Below, piece after piece: positions 33,290-41,681 of a stretch of 64,000 nt of DNA. The stretch lies in NCBI RefSeq assembly GCF_003148845.1, contig NZ_QGHA01000001.1:868001-932000 (forward strand). Direction: 5' to 3'. A program made the translations under genes and the position numbers. Within the stretch, counting starts at the first letter, position 1, and every line of letters starts with the position of its first letter. The DNA comes from Mucilaginibacter oryzae. Its GTDB lineage: Bacteria; Bacteroidota; Bacteroidia; Sphingobacteriales; Sphingobacteriaceae. A model generated the notes under the pieces. The model had not been told where the DNA came from, made no database searches, and saw only the letters and a program-made list of their open reading frames with translations.

Positions 33290-34270
33290 TCACAAAATCC
33301 AGGCTTCATCCCACGATGTGTTTTGAAATCCGGACATGATCGTAATCTCGCTAAGTAACTTCATATTTCCATGCCCAATCATCTGCTGATGACTCCCCTT
33401 ATACTCGCTATTTAAATGCAAGAGCTTGTACTCAATGTAAACATGATAAGGTTTTTGCAGATAAGACTTATCGCGGAGCAGGTAACGTGAAAATAAAGCT
33501 TTTGCATGATGCTCAATCCATATATCTCTGAGTTTCAAACCTACATTCCAGTACGTATAAATCAAGTAAAGAACATGCTCTGGCGTTGGCATGTCTGCTG
33601 TTTCATATTTTTCAAGCTCTGCTTTGAGGACATTAATACCGCTGCAAATTGACTTGGCTACCACTTCCAGGTTTATTTTGCAATCTCTAAGCTTACATAA
33701 AAACAGCAATGCCTGGCATATCGGTATCAATACATTGTAACACGAATTGTCTTTGGTAAGATCATCATCGCCCACACTTGCTAACGCTTCACTTGTTTCA
33801 TCGGTGAGCAAAACCAGGCATTCTTCATTACATATCCTTCTATTCCTCGGTGTATCGGCATTTCTTGCGAACCACCTTTTATAAAAGTACATAGCCTTAC
33901 CAATCGTGCCATCGTTTAATGACAAGCCTGATGATTTTTCATAAACTACCGTCTTATACAATTCGTCATCCAGATCACCCAGAATTTCGTCTGTATTTGC
34001 GGAAATAAACTCATTCTGAACTAACCATTCAACAGCCCATCCAATTCCCGCAAGCCCCTCTTCGAAACTTGAGCCATTTACTGCTGCCATACCATCGCTC
34101 AGCTCGTCGAGCAAGTGCTGTCCTCTGCCGGTATAGTAATCATTGTTTGTAATCTGTCCCATCAAAAAATAAGACAATGCCAAACCGGTTTTCCCATTAT
34201 ATAAGCCGTAAGAGTCTGTAAACTCCCGCTCAAGCATATTCAATTTCCTTTTTAACAATTCTTCACGCAT
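33290..34270 (-). CDS. LanC-like protein lacking clear zinc ligands
   Basis: The 326-residue protein has the repeated alpha/alpha toroid motifs of the lanthionine cyclase-like family: GLYNGKTGLALSYFLMG (residues 22-38), FEEGLAGIGWAVEWLVQN (about 69-86) and SLNDGTIGKAMYFYKRW. The WCxG and CHG motifs that bind zinc in active LanC enzymes are not found. A GHGNMKL near residue 302 may be the degenerate CHG site. This form is common in Bacteroidetes peptide loci. It overlaps no gene and follows the large glycosyltransferase by 14 bases on the minus strand. Confidence 0.72.
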   Translation of the reverse strand: MREELLKRKLNMLEREFTDSYGLYNGKTGLALSYFLMGQITNNDYYTGRGQHLLDELSDGMAAVNGSSFEEGLAGIGWAVEWLVQNEFISANTDEILGDLDDELYKTVVYEKSSGLSLNDGTIGKAMYFYKRWFARNADTPRNRRICNEECLVLLTDETSEALASVGDDDLTKDNSCYNVLIPICQALLFLCKLRDCKINLEVVAKSICSGINVLKAELEKYETADMPTPEHVLYLIYTYWNVGLKLRDIWIEHHAKALFSRYLLRDKSYLQKPYHVYIEYKLLHLNSEYKGSHQQMIGHGNMKLLSEITIMSGFQNTSWDEAWIL

Positions 34271-34284
34271 ATATCATACATAAT

Positions 34285-35985
34285 TTATTGGGGCCATGTT
34301 TCTATGTATTCCACCAACTCGTTCCTTGTAAAGGAACATATCTTTAAATATTCCAGCATTGATGCATCATCAGCTTGTGGCGTATGGCCCTCTTTCGTGT
34401 TTGTTGATAGCCAATAAAGATTACCAGGGATACGCTTCAGATTAAAACCGAGGATTTGCATACGTTTGATGCGCTCCAATACCTGTGGGCCGGGAGAAAC
34501 AATATTTTCATTATCGCCGCCCGAAAAAAGAAAATCTTCTTTTTTGACCATTATCATACCAGCGTATGATCTCCGCGATATCGTTTTCAACTTGTTGATA
34601 TTTTCTTCCAGCAAGGCCAGGTCCTGACTATACATAAAGAGCATTTTTAGTAAAATATCTACATTTAAAAGATAACCCTCATAAGGAGAAACTATTGAAA
34701 TATTTTCACTACGTAAAATCGATATCCCTTGCATTATCTGTTTATCTGGTAACAATGCACAGGCGTTATCGCAAAGAACAATAAACTCGGTATTGGCTCT
34801 AGCCACGGCCAGATTGTTGTACCTTGTCAGATGAAATTCGGGATTTTCATCATAAAAAAAGCGATAATCAATTTTTTCCGAAAAAGCTTCAGGAGAGATC
34901 ATCTGTTTTTCATCTGCTTCTATTACAATCATATTCGTAATATAAGTTAAAGTCAGATGCTTGATAACCGTAAGTAAGTTTTCGAGGTGGACATCAGATT
35001 GGATCCTCGTTACAAATACGAAAGTAACGTCAGTTAAATCGCACCTCTTGTGCTGTTGTGCTTGGTTAAATTCTTCTATTAGTTTTATGAGAGGAAAACT
35101 GCAGTTTTGCTTGCTGATCCCACTAAAATCGTCATGAAACGGCGAGTAGCGTATATAATTATTCTTTCTGAAAATAGTTTTGTCGCCCTTTTCGGCCGAA
35201 CCTGTGTAATGGAGAATTTTTTTACTCTGCCATTCGCGAATCGGGCTTCCCGCCCAGGAAAAATCCAACTCTTTGCTGATCTCGAAAGAGATGCCGAAAA
35301 AAATCGCATTCCACCAAATGGCCCACATGTCTGCACACCATGATTGTATCCTGTTATCATTCTGCCGGTTACAAAATCCTATCGAGTCATTGCTTCCCTC
35401 GAATATTGAAAAAATGTCAGCACAGTCCCTTTCAACCTTTTCCCAGAATAATACAGATACTTTTTTCATCAAATATTGCGCACCTCCCGCGTTATCATCA
35501 TGAAATTCTATCATTGCCGGTGTCACTCCAACAGCGGCACAAGCATCACAAAATACCGCTATTCCAATGGTGCTTTTGATATATTCAGCGCTCAGGTACC
35601 CTCTTGTATCGGAGCAATACCATTTTTCATCCTCGTTGAGTGCGCGAAAATCCGGCAGGCTGCTAAAGAGGATGTCAGAGTCATGATAAAACAACGCTTC
35701 ATGCTGCAACTCCGGAAAAGCCAAGAAATGTTTGGCAATGATATGTGGCCTGATAGACGGAATATACGCTTTAGATTTCCTGGTGTCGGAATAAGCATGG
35801 ATGTTAACATCCGGATGCTCGTCTATTAACGCTTGAAAATCCTTTGAGAGTCCCCGTTTATGATCATATCCGATTAAGATGTGAATATTTTCTCTTGGTA
35901 TTCCCAGTTGAACAAAATTAAAAAGCTGCAATTGCAATTGCCATATAAAGTAGTACTCGTCTGGCTGGGCGGAAAGGTAGATCAT
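34285..35985 (-). CDS. Large two-domain glycosyltransferase
   Basis: The 566-residue protein has an N-terminal nucleotide-sugar domain (about residues 1-290) with an acidic metal-binding YHDSDILF and a later WAGSPIREW and ILHYTGS. A C-terminal domain (about 320-560) resembles a GT-A galactosyltransferase (FVFVTRIQSDVHLENLLTVI, LCDNACALL, GGDNENI). There is no signal peptide or membrane helix, so it acts in the cytoplasm. It is the first gene of a two-gene unit with the LanC-like gene. Its place inside a peptide locus suggests sugar transfer to the precursors, but a capsule role is possible. Confidence 0.65.
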   Translation of the reverse strand: MIYLSAQPDEYYFIWQLQLQLFNFVQLGIPRENIHILIGYDHKRGLSKDFQALIDEHPDVNIHAYSDTRKSKAYIPSIRPHIIAKHFLAFPELQHEALFYHDSDILFSSLPDFRALNEDEKWYCSDTRGYLSAEYIKSTIGIAVFCDACAAVGVTPAMIEFHDDNAGGAQYLMKKVSVLFWEKVERDCADIFSIFEGSNDSIGFCNRQNDNRIQSWCADMWAIWWNAIFFGISFEISKELDFSWAGSPIREWQSKKILHYTGSAEKGDKTIFRKNNYIRYSPFHDDFSGISKQNCSFPLIKLIEEFNQAQQHKRCDLTDVTFVFVTRIQSDVHLENLLTVIKHLTLTYITNMIVIEADEKQMISPEAFSEKIDYRFFYDENPEFHLTRYNNLAVARANTEFIVLCDNACALLPDKQIMQGISILRSENISIVSPYEGYLLNVDILLKMLFMYSQDLALLEENINKLKTISRRSYAGMIMVKKEDFLFSGGDNENIVSPGPQVLERIKRMQILGFNLKRIPGNLYWLSTNTKEGHTPQADDASMLEYLKICSFTRNELVEYIETWPQ

Positions 35986-36184
35986 TTACCGGATGAATTT
36001 GGTTAAGGATGAAACTAGGAAAGTATCGGTTTAAAATTACCAGAAGGACATCGACATTTTTATAGGAAAAATCATTTTATTCACTTGCTAATTTGATTGT
36101 TTGTAAAGTAAAAACCAAAAAAAATAAACCTAAACCTGCTAATTTGATGTCAATTTTTATAATTTTCATGATAAATTTATCATT

Positions 36185-36886
36185 ATGAAAATTACAGCTA
36201 TAATGGCTACATGCGGCCGGCATTACTGTTGTGAGAGAAGCCTTTCACTTTTTTTAGAACAGGATTATGAAAACAAGCACTTGTTGATATACCAAAACTC
36301 TGAAATCCCCCAGCGTCTGAACAACTGCGTTAATCCGGATCTCGTTACATTGGTAAATAACAATATAGACAGGCAAACAGGCCAGCCCTATACCAGCCTC
36401 GGCGCTATTTACAATGATGCCATTCAATATATACCTGCCAATACGGATGTTATTACGTTTTGGGACGATGATGACCTGTTTTTTGATGACCATTTAACCG
36501 AGGGCGTAAGCGGACTCATAAGGGGAGGGAAAATTGCGTATAAACCAGCGTTCTCCTACTTCAGAACCCAAACAACACTATCAAAAAACCAAAACACTTT
36601 TGAACCTTCAATTTTTACCAAATCACAACATATTTTACAATATGGGTTCCACAACACAACCACCGATCAGCATTTTAAATGGTTAGAACCATTGCTTGCT
36701 AATGATGATATTTTTGTAGATGAAGCAGGTAAATCAACGTTAATTTACAACTGGATCGATGAAGTGATGATATATAAGACGAGCGGGCACAGCCATAAGC
36801 CTGATCACTTTAATGAATACAGAACCCTATCATACGATCATGGAGATGCGGTCATTACTCCAATTAGCGTATTCAATAGTTTTTGA
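36185..36886 (+). CDS. Glycosyltransferase family 2 protein
   Basis: The 233-residue cytoplasmic protein has the GT-A fold of family 2: the opening MKITAIMATCGRHYCCERSL and the metal-binding acidic run FWDDDDLFFDDH at about residues 96-107. It is short for the family but complete. It is divergent from the large glycosyltransferase 200 bases away. Its acceptor is unknown. Location suggests the exported peptides. Confidence 0.8.
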   Translation: MKITAIMATCGRHYCCERSLSLFLEQDYENKHLLIYQNSEIPQRLNNCVNPDLVTLVNNNIDRQTGQPYTSLGAIYNDAIQYIPANTDVITFWDDDDLFFDDHLTEGVSGLIRGGKIAYKPAFSYFRTQTTLSKNQNTFEPSIFTKSQHILQYGFHNTTTDQHFKWLEPLLANDDIFVDEAGKSTLIYNWIDEVMIYKTSGHSHKPDHFNEYRTLSYDHGDAVITPISVFNSF

Positions 36887-36907
36887 CAAATTAGCCTTAA
36901 AATTAGG

Positions 36908-36949
36908 CCCGTTTTTTAACGGGAACAACCGTTAAACGGCTGTTCTCCC
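36908..36949. terminator. Two overlapping hairpins after the GT2 gene
   Basis: CCCGTT (36908-36913) pairs with AACGGG (36918-36923). The last three G residues also open a second stem, GGGAACA (36921-36927) with TGTTCTCCC (36941-36949). The two stems exclude each other. No long T tract follows. Confidence 0.5.
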
Positions 36950-37055
36950 CTATTATCACCGCCGTTTTAAGCAGCTAATTCCTGTAGGATATCCGTTTCG
37001 TTCTGTTTCGATAGCCCCGTTGGATGCCGACAACGGCCGGAAAATAAATTCAACC

Positions 37056-38213
37056 TCATTTCATCTTCAGGATATCATTGAGCCTGACCACCATTTCCTT
37101 CCCACGCATATCTTCCGCAACCACCGTTCCGTCCGGCGACAGTAAAAAATTTGTCGGGATACCGGTAATTTTGAATTGCTTTACAATATCTGATTTCCAT
37201 CCTTTCTCATCCCGGACATGTATAAAATCACGGGTCCCATCCTCGTCAATTGCCTTCTCCCAAAATTGTTTATTGACATCGATAGAGACACTTAATATCA
37301 CAAAATTTGCATTTTTAAACCGCCTGGATGCTTCTAAAAGATATGGACTTTCTATTCGGCAGGGAGCACACCAACTTGCCCAAAAATCAACAAGTACATA
37401 TTTACCTTTCAAATCACTAAGTTTAATAATTGTGTCGTATCGATTAGGCAGTTGAAAATCCGGCAGGCGGGCATTGAGATCAATGCCATTGTTGCTGTTA
37501 AATGTTACGCCCCTCCCCTTAACGTTATGATGATCGATTTGCCACTGTATTGCCTTAATAGTATAAGCATCATCTTTAAACCGGTTAAGGAAAACGGACA
37601 TTTCGGTAGGCGTGTAACTATAATCCCCAAACTCGGTACCCAATAAAGCCATCTGCAAAACGGATGCACTCCAGGTGTTCAGCCCCCTGTTACGGGAGTT
37701 AGTAGCTCTGAGCTTCCTGACTGAATCTCTGGAGACTAAAAGCCGATCAGTATCAGCCCTGCCTGCCATTTTCGAATCGAGGTATCGATCCTGAAATTTA
37801 TTATACTGCCTGGATAGCTCATTTGTACTGAATAGGTAGTCATAAAGTTCCTGTGTGCGTAACGAACCTGAAAACTTATATTCTGTATGTTTCTCATCAG
37901 TTTGATCTGCAAGGATTACCAGGTTGTCGCCGGTCTGTAATACCGGGATAACGGCCATTCCTCGTTTTGAAAAGCGCAAGTTCAGTTTCTCTTCGTCTCC
38001 TTCAATACTGATCTTCTTCGAATAAACTTCTTCTTCCGCACCTTTAAAAGCCACAGAATCCAAAAGCTTTGGATTTCCGTTCCTGTAAACATATAATTTT
38101 AGTAGTTGAGGTGGAGAATGTTTGATTTTCAGCGTAAAGGTAGCCTCCCGATACTGTGCATAGCCGCCAAGAACAGAGAAATAAAAAATGATAAAAATGA
38201 ATAATTTCCTCAT
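37056..38213 (-). CDS. TlpA-type thiol-disulfide oxidoreductase with DUF4369 domain
   Basis: The 385-residue protein has a signal peptide (residues 1-19, ending GYAQ) and an N-terminal DUF4369-like beta domain. The C-terminal thioredoxin fold is marked by LVDFWASWCAPCRIESPYLL (CAPC active site) and a cis-proline in KITGIPTNFLL. It acts outside the inner membrane. It lies 47 bases downstream of peptide precursor 2, with an intervening stem-loop, so both are probably on one transcript. The active-site dipeptide (AP) differs from the GP of its partner at 31956. Confidence 0.9.
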   Translation of the reverse strand: MRKLFIFIIFYFSVLGGYAQYREATFTLKIKHSPPQLLKLYVYRNGNPKLLDSVAFKGAEEEVYSKKISIEGDEEKLNLRFSKRGMAVIPVLQTGDNLVILADQTDEKHTEYKFSGSLRTQELYDYLFSTNELSRQYNKFQDRYLDSKMAGRADTDRLLVSRDSVRKLRATNSRNRGLNTWSASVLQMALLGTEFGDYSYTPTEMSVFLNRFKDDAYTIKAIQWQIDHHNVKGRGVTFNSNNGIDLNARLPDFQLPNRYDTIIKLSDLKGKYVLVDFWASWCAPCRIESPYLLEASRRFKNANFVILSVSIDVNKQFWEKAIDEDGTRDFIHVRDEKGWKSDIVKQFKITGIPTNFLLSPDGTVVAEDMRGKEMVVRLNDILKMK

Positions 38214-38225
38214 GAAGAAAAGATA

Positions 38226-38249
38226 AACCCAGCTTTAAGAAGCTGGGTT
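38226..38249 (-). promoter_or_regulatory. Stem-loop between precursor 2 and the TlpA gene
   Basis: AACCCAGCTT and AAGCTGGGTT pair perfectly around TAAG. There is no T tract, so it is more likely an mRNA processing or stability element than a full terminator. Confidence 0.55.
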
Positions 38250-38260
38250 GTTAGGATCAA

Positions 38261-38518
38261 TTAATCGCACCAAACAGTATTCCAGCAATCATCGCCCCAA
38301 GTCCCCTGTTGGGTTAGCGTAGCTTGTACCTTTGATTCAGCATCACTGCTGCTGGTTGCACAAACTACACCACCCGTTGTAGCGCATTTACCTTCTTGCA
38401 CGCAACTATACAATGTTTGACCAGATGCACAGTCTCCACCTGGCGGCGGCGGCGGAGGAGCGTAACCACCTAAAACATTTCTCATTTCTGCCCTCGAAAG
38501 GGTTAAAAAACCTGACAT
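38261..38518 (-). CDS. Double-glycine peptide precursor 2, six cysteines, poly-proline
   Basis: The 85-residue protein starts with a short leader (MSGFLTLSRAEMRNVLGG, 18 residues) ending in double glycine. The 67-residue core begins YAPPPPPPGG and holds six cysteines (GDC, YSC, GKC, VVC, DDC, VWC). It has no sequence similarity to precursor 1 beyond the leader logic and the cysteine count. The same C39 exporter probably processes it. The following TlpA gene could set its disulfides. Confidence 0.75.
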   Translation of the reverse strand: MSGFLTLSRAEMRNVLGGYAPPPPPPGGDCASGQTLYSCVQEGKCATTGGVVCATSSSDAESKVQATLTQQGTWGDDCWNTVWCD

Positions 38519-38619
38519 AATTTTTAATTAGAATATCTATATTTTGCCATAACCACGCCCTGGCAACCGGGCTGCATATATTATAAAGTCTATGCTTCTT
38601 TACTTTCGCGAAAAGTTTC

Positions 38620-39057
38620 TTACTCGGTCAACAGGTACCGGATATCCTGAAGCTGATAGTTGTCGGGCAAGCGGTGACCATCGACCAGAATAGTAGAGGT
38701 TGCTTTTATCTCGGCCATTTGACACCATTCATATTGTTTACTGATCTGCTCGGAAGCATTATCATTGAATATTGTTGGATAGGATTTAGCCCACTCCTTG
38801 TAGTTTTTATTATCCTGCAGATACCATGCATTTAAAGCATTTTCGACTACCTGTTTATCGGTGATATTATTAAGCATCATTAAATGTCTTGCTACAGGCA
38901 TCCTCGGGTCTTGTTCATGGTTTAAGGCAGCAAAAACGATCCGCAACTGGAGGTTTGGATTTCGTTCTATCCAATCTTTTAACAGCGCGTGAATATTTGA
39001 ACAGTGCGAACAATAAGGGTTCGTCACCATTTTCTTCATCTTTAACACTAAAACCAA
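38620..39057 (-). pseudogene. Truncated DsbA-like domain, relative of the VKOR fusion
   Basis: The 145-residue frame matches the C-terminal thioredoxin part of the VKOR fusion at 29717: TNPYCSHCSNIHALL for CNPYCGPCARAH, and AWYLQDNKNYKEWAKSYP for DWYLSDNKNYEAFAEKYP. The VKOR and N-terminal domains are absent, no signal peptide is present, and a stop lies just before the frame, whose first codon is TTG. It could only work as a cytoplasmic fragment, so I treat it as the remnant of a second VKOR-DsbA gene that once accompanied precursor 2. Confidence 0.65.
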
Positions 39058-39160
39058 TGAGCCTTAATAGCTTAATGGTTTCCAAATCCGCATTCGTATT
39101 GTTTATAGAGTAGGACATGATAAGGTCGATGTTTTTACTAAAATATTATTTTAATATTTG

Positions 39161-39201
39161 CCCAGCAAGAAAAAAAATAAAAAGATTTTCTTCTTGCTGG
39201 G
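39161..39201. terminator. Strong hairpin in the gap after the DsbA-like remnant
   Basis: CCCAGCAAGAA (39161-39171) pairs with TTCTTGCTGGG (39191-39201) around a 19-base A-rich loop. Its direction of use is unclear. Confidence 0.55.
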
Positions 39202-40101
39202 TAAATCAATAGTGCTTTCGCCATGGTTTAGCCAATAGCCATTTCTATTCAGCTATAAAACACCATCCCATTAGTTTTTTTGTTTCATGCATCGAGGCTA
39301 CTAAGCTGTCATTCCAACGCGGCTATATGATATCGGTTATATATTTTTTACCTTTAAGGTAAAATAACAAACATTAAATATTGCTATTAATATATTATAT
39401 ATTTGAAAGTACTTTAAAATAAAGAAAATTCACAGCATGAAGTATAACTTCACCGAGACCATTTCCGGTCTCGATTCATTTGATTTATTTCAAGCTCAAA
39501 AAACCTGTAGCACGAGTCACAAAAATTTGGATATCCGAAGCCCTGAGGCTGGGCTCGAACAAGCACCCCTCCCGACAGCGTCGGACGCTTTAACCGAACG
39601 AGCATTCGAAAAAGACACAAAAAAAGCCCCACATTGATGTGAGGCTTTTTTTGCTCCCAGACTGGACATAATTCGAAGGATTAACTTCGACCGCCGCTTT
39701 GCATGCAGCTTTGTGTAACGGCTAAGCGCTTTTGGATTTTCGGACAGAATCTTTGTTTTAAGACCTTCAAGTAAATGCTTGTTCATAATACCCCCTTGCC
39801 GTCCATGTGGGACGACAAGAGGTTATCGCAAATCGTTTTCGGTACGATCATCCGGTAATTTCCGTTATGTTCATCAAAGCAGAACGGCTGTATCTGCACT
39901 AAATCTTTTATGCTGTGGGTAAAAATACTTTATTCGCTTTCGCTGCAACGAAAACAGGCAGATCAACCCTTACGCTTATTTACAACCTTTCGAGTCTCAC
40001 TTCCACTGCTGCTTTCTTACTGCTCATCTGGCCGGTCTTTGTACTTTCCATGTGAATAGGTGCCCCTCCCGCCGATTGCTGAAAATCAGCTGTAAGCCTG
40101 A
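39202..40101. other. Gene-poor region with tRNA-like scraps
   Basis: I see no convincing gene. The segment 39540-39610 contains stretches resembling a tRNA read on the minus strand (CTGGGCTCGAACAAGCACCC). The segment 39653-39690 again begins like a tRNA 3' end (GCTCCCAGACTGGACATAAT followed by TCGAAGG). The rest is AT-rich and unassigned. Confidence 0.35.
39619..39652. terminator. Bidirectional hairpin between tRNA-like scraps
   Basis: AAAAAAAGCCCCACAT pairs with ATGTGAGGCTTTTTTT with one mismatch. It resembles a tRNA terminator carried along with attachment-site debris. Confidence 0.75.
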
Positions 40102-40353
40102 GCCGGAAAAGCAACAAAGAACCCGGCCGGGACCAGTGCCGGGGCTTTCAGCTTCAATGTCGGCGTCCTTTACTCTTACGATAATTTCCAGATCGGTGCT
40201 TTTATCGGTGCGGACTATATTCCCAGAAGCATGTGCAGGGATTGGAAGTACCAGGGCCGTCCGTGGGTAGGCCTGGCCATAGGGATCTCGCTGTTTTCCC
40301 GGAACGATACCCGTGCAGAGGCCGGTGAACAAGTGACCGCATTAGTACATTAA
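40102..40353 (+). pseudogene. C-terminal fragment of an outer-membrane beta-barrel protein
   Basis: The frame encodes about 83 residues with an alternating beta-barrel pattern: GAFSFNVGVLYSYDNFQIG, AFIGADYIPRS, WKYQGRPWVGLAIGISLFS. This resembles the last strands of Bacteroidetes outer-membrane proteins. A stop precedes it and no start codon is evident. A T-rich hairpin region follows. Confidence 0.45.
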
Positions 40354-40419
40354 TTCCTTTTTTAAAAAGGCAGGCATGGTTCCTCATGTCCTGCTTTTGT
40401 TTGTATTATCCTTGCCGGT

Positions 40420-40710
40420 TTACAGTTTTAAGCCGGTGATCTGGTCATAGCGGGTGACATCCTTCACCTCCCATGTTGGGCAAGGATGCCTCTTGGATGT
40501 TTTTGCACTGGGCATAATCCATGCCCTCCAGTGATGGTCGACATAGATCGCTTTCCAGCATGACTCAGGGATGTTGACGCCGGAGGGCAATGTGCCTATA
40601 GATCCGAAGTCACCGGCGATGACCCTGATCTCCTGAGTCGCCGACCATTCCTTTCCTGTGTTTCCAGCGTTTTCCAGTCCCCTGCATTGTATTGATCTTA
40701 ATAACCTCAA
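40420..40710 (-). pseudogene. C-terminal fragment of a DNA/RNA non-specific endonuclease
   Basis: The 96-residue frame contains IRVIAGDFGSIGTLPSGVNI, then PESCWKAIYVD and AWIMPSAKTSK, which match the C-terminal half of NUC-type (Serratia nuclease family) endonucleases. The catalytic DRGH region of the N-terminal half is missing. It could derive from a secreted nuclease or a toxin domain. Confidence 0.55.
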
Positions 40711-40871
40711 TGATGCCTGATAACCTTAACCAATGGAAGAAAGCTGGTTTTTATAGAAAGACCTTACAAACAAATTTTGACGAGTTTTTTATGGGATATT
40801 AGATTGCACAAACAAACCTGTAGTGCTTCATCTCAAAATAATTCAATAATACCATCGCCTAACGTCCCCTG

Positions 40872-40966
40872 ACTGGGCGGAATTCGAACCATTTTTTGGA
40901 GCAAATACGCATTCTGAGCGAATTAAAGCACTTTTAACAATCCCTAACTGTGCGGATTTCGAACCG
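40872..40966. repeat. 95-bp degenerate repeat, copy 2
   Basis: Partner of 23994-24088 in direct orientation. It begins ACTGGGCGGAATTCGAACC and ends TTCGAACCG. The read-out of both ends contains the TTCGAA core. Confidence 0.6.
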
Positions 40967-40976
40967 CCCGGTTTAT

Positions 40977-41001
40977 GATTCGAGTCCTGCTCGGGCTACC
41001 A
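40977..41001 (+). pseudogene. 3' end fragment of a tRNA
   Basis: GATTCGAGTCCTGCTCGGGC followed by TACCA reads as T-loop, 3' half of the T-stem, acceptor strand and CCA of a tRNA. The rest of the tRNA is missing. Its identity cannot be given. It is the kind of fragment left by integration into a tRNA gene. Confidence 0.5.
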
Positions 41002-41010
41002 TTTAAGTCA

Positions 41011-41042
41011 AAAGCCTCAAGTCGGAAGATTTGAAGCTTTTT
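41011..41042 (+). terminator. Terminator behind the tRNA fragment
   Basis: AAAGCCTCAAGTC pairs imperfectly with GATTTGAAGCTTT around GGAA and runs into a T tract, 9 bases after the tRNA fragment's CCA. Confidence 0.6.
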
Positions 41043-41202
41043 CGCTTTATGTTAATAACAGAAACATTCGGGATCAAGCAGAAAATTCGTCTTAGTTGTA
41101 AAGTTCGGTTGGAGGAGTAGATAAGGCTTGATATTCCTAATCCTTCACTTTGATTTTGCCTGACTTTTATATAGCTTTAAAGTTTAATTTAATACCTATC
41201 AC

Positions 41203-41657
41203 ATGGCTCTAAGTTCAAATTCTCTTGTCCATCTCACCAATTTTAAACAATCTTTAATAGGAATTCTAAACGAAAGTTTTAAAGTAAAGTATTGTTTAGA
41301 AAACGTTATTACGCAAGTGGGAGTGCTTAAGTATGCGATTCCTATGGTTAGTTTTTGCGATATTCCTTTGTCGGAGCTAAAGGATCATATAACGAAGTGC
41401 CAAAGATAGAAGATACTCAGATGGTCTACAATGAAAATGCCTATATAAAGAGCAAGGACGAAATTAATCAAAAAGCTAGCGCTTTAACGCTTTCCTTTGA
41501 GCCCCAAGATATAAAGTACATCATTATTAAACATGACAGCGAAATAACGGAGTTTATAAATGTACTTAGAAGCGCAAAAGGGAAATTCAGCTATAACGAG
41601 GTTGATCGACTAACGACTAGAATTATAACAACTGAACAAATTTTATCGGATTTTTGA
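41203..41657 (+). pseudogene. AbiGi-like abortive infection gene, internally deleted
   Basis: The first frame (to 41409) encodes MALSSNSLVHLTNFKQSL and YAIPMVSFCDIPLSELKDHI, the conserved N-terminus of the AbiGi family (antitoxin-like partner in phage abortive infection). The second frame (from about 41370) gives KIEDTQMVYNENAYIKSKDE and the family C-terminus. The middle is missing and the frame shifts at the junction near 41390-41405. It is not functional. Confidence 0.65.
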
Positions 41658-41681
41658 TTTCCAGAAACAATTAATTATTCA

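Larger units (their letters stand above)
40711..41202. other. Gap with repeat, tRNA fragment and terminator
   Basis: No gene is visible. It contains the 95-bp repeat copy 2, a tRNA 3' fragment and a terminator, each listed separately, and then an AT-rich lead-in to the AbiGi-like pseudogene. Confidence 0.5.

Noticed and set aside
39437..39786. Short frames over the tRNA-like scraps, considered as a third peptide precursor
   Set aside because: There is no double-glycine leader, the frame runs into a terminator hairpin, and the sequence reads better as tRNA debris.
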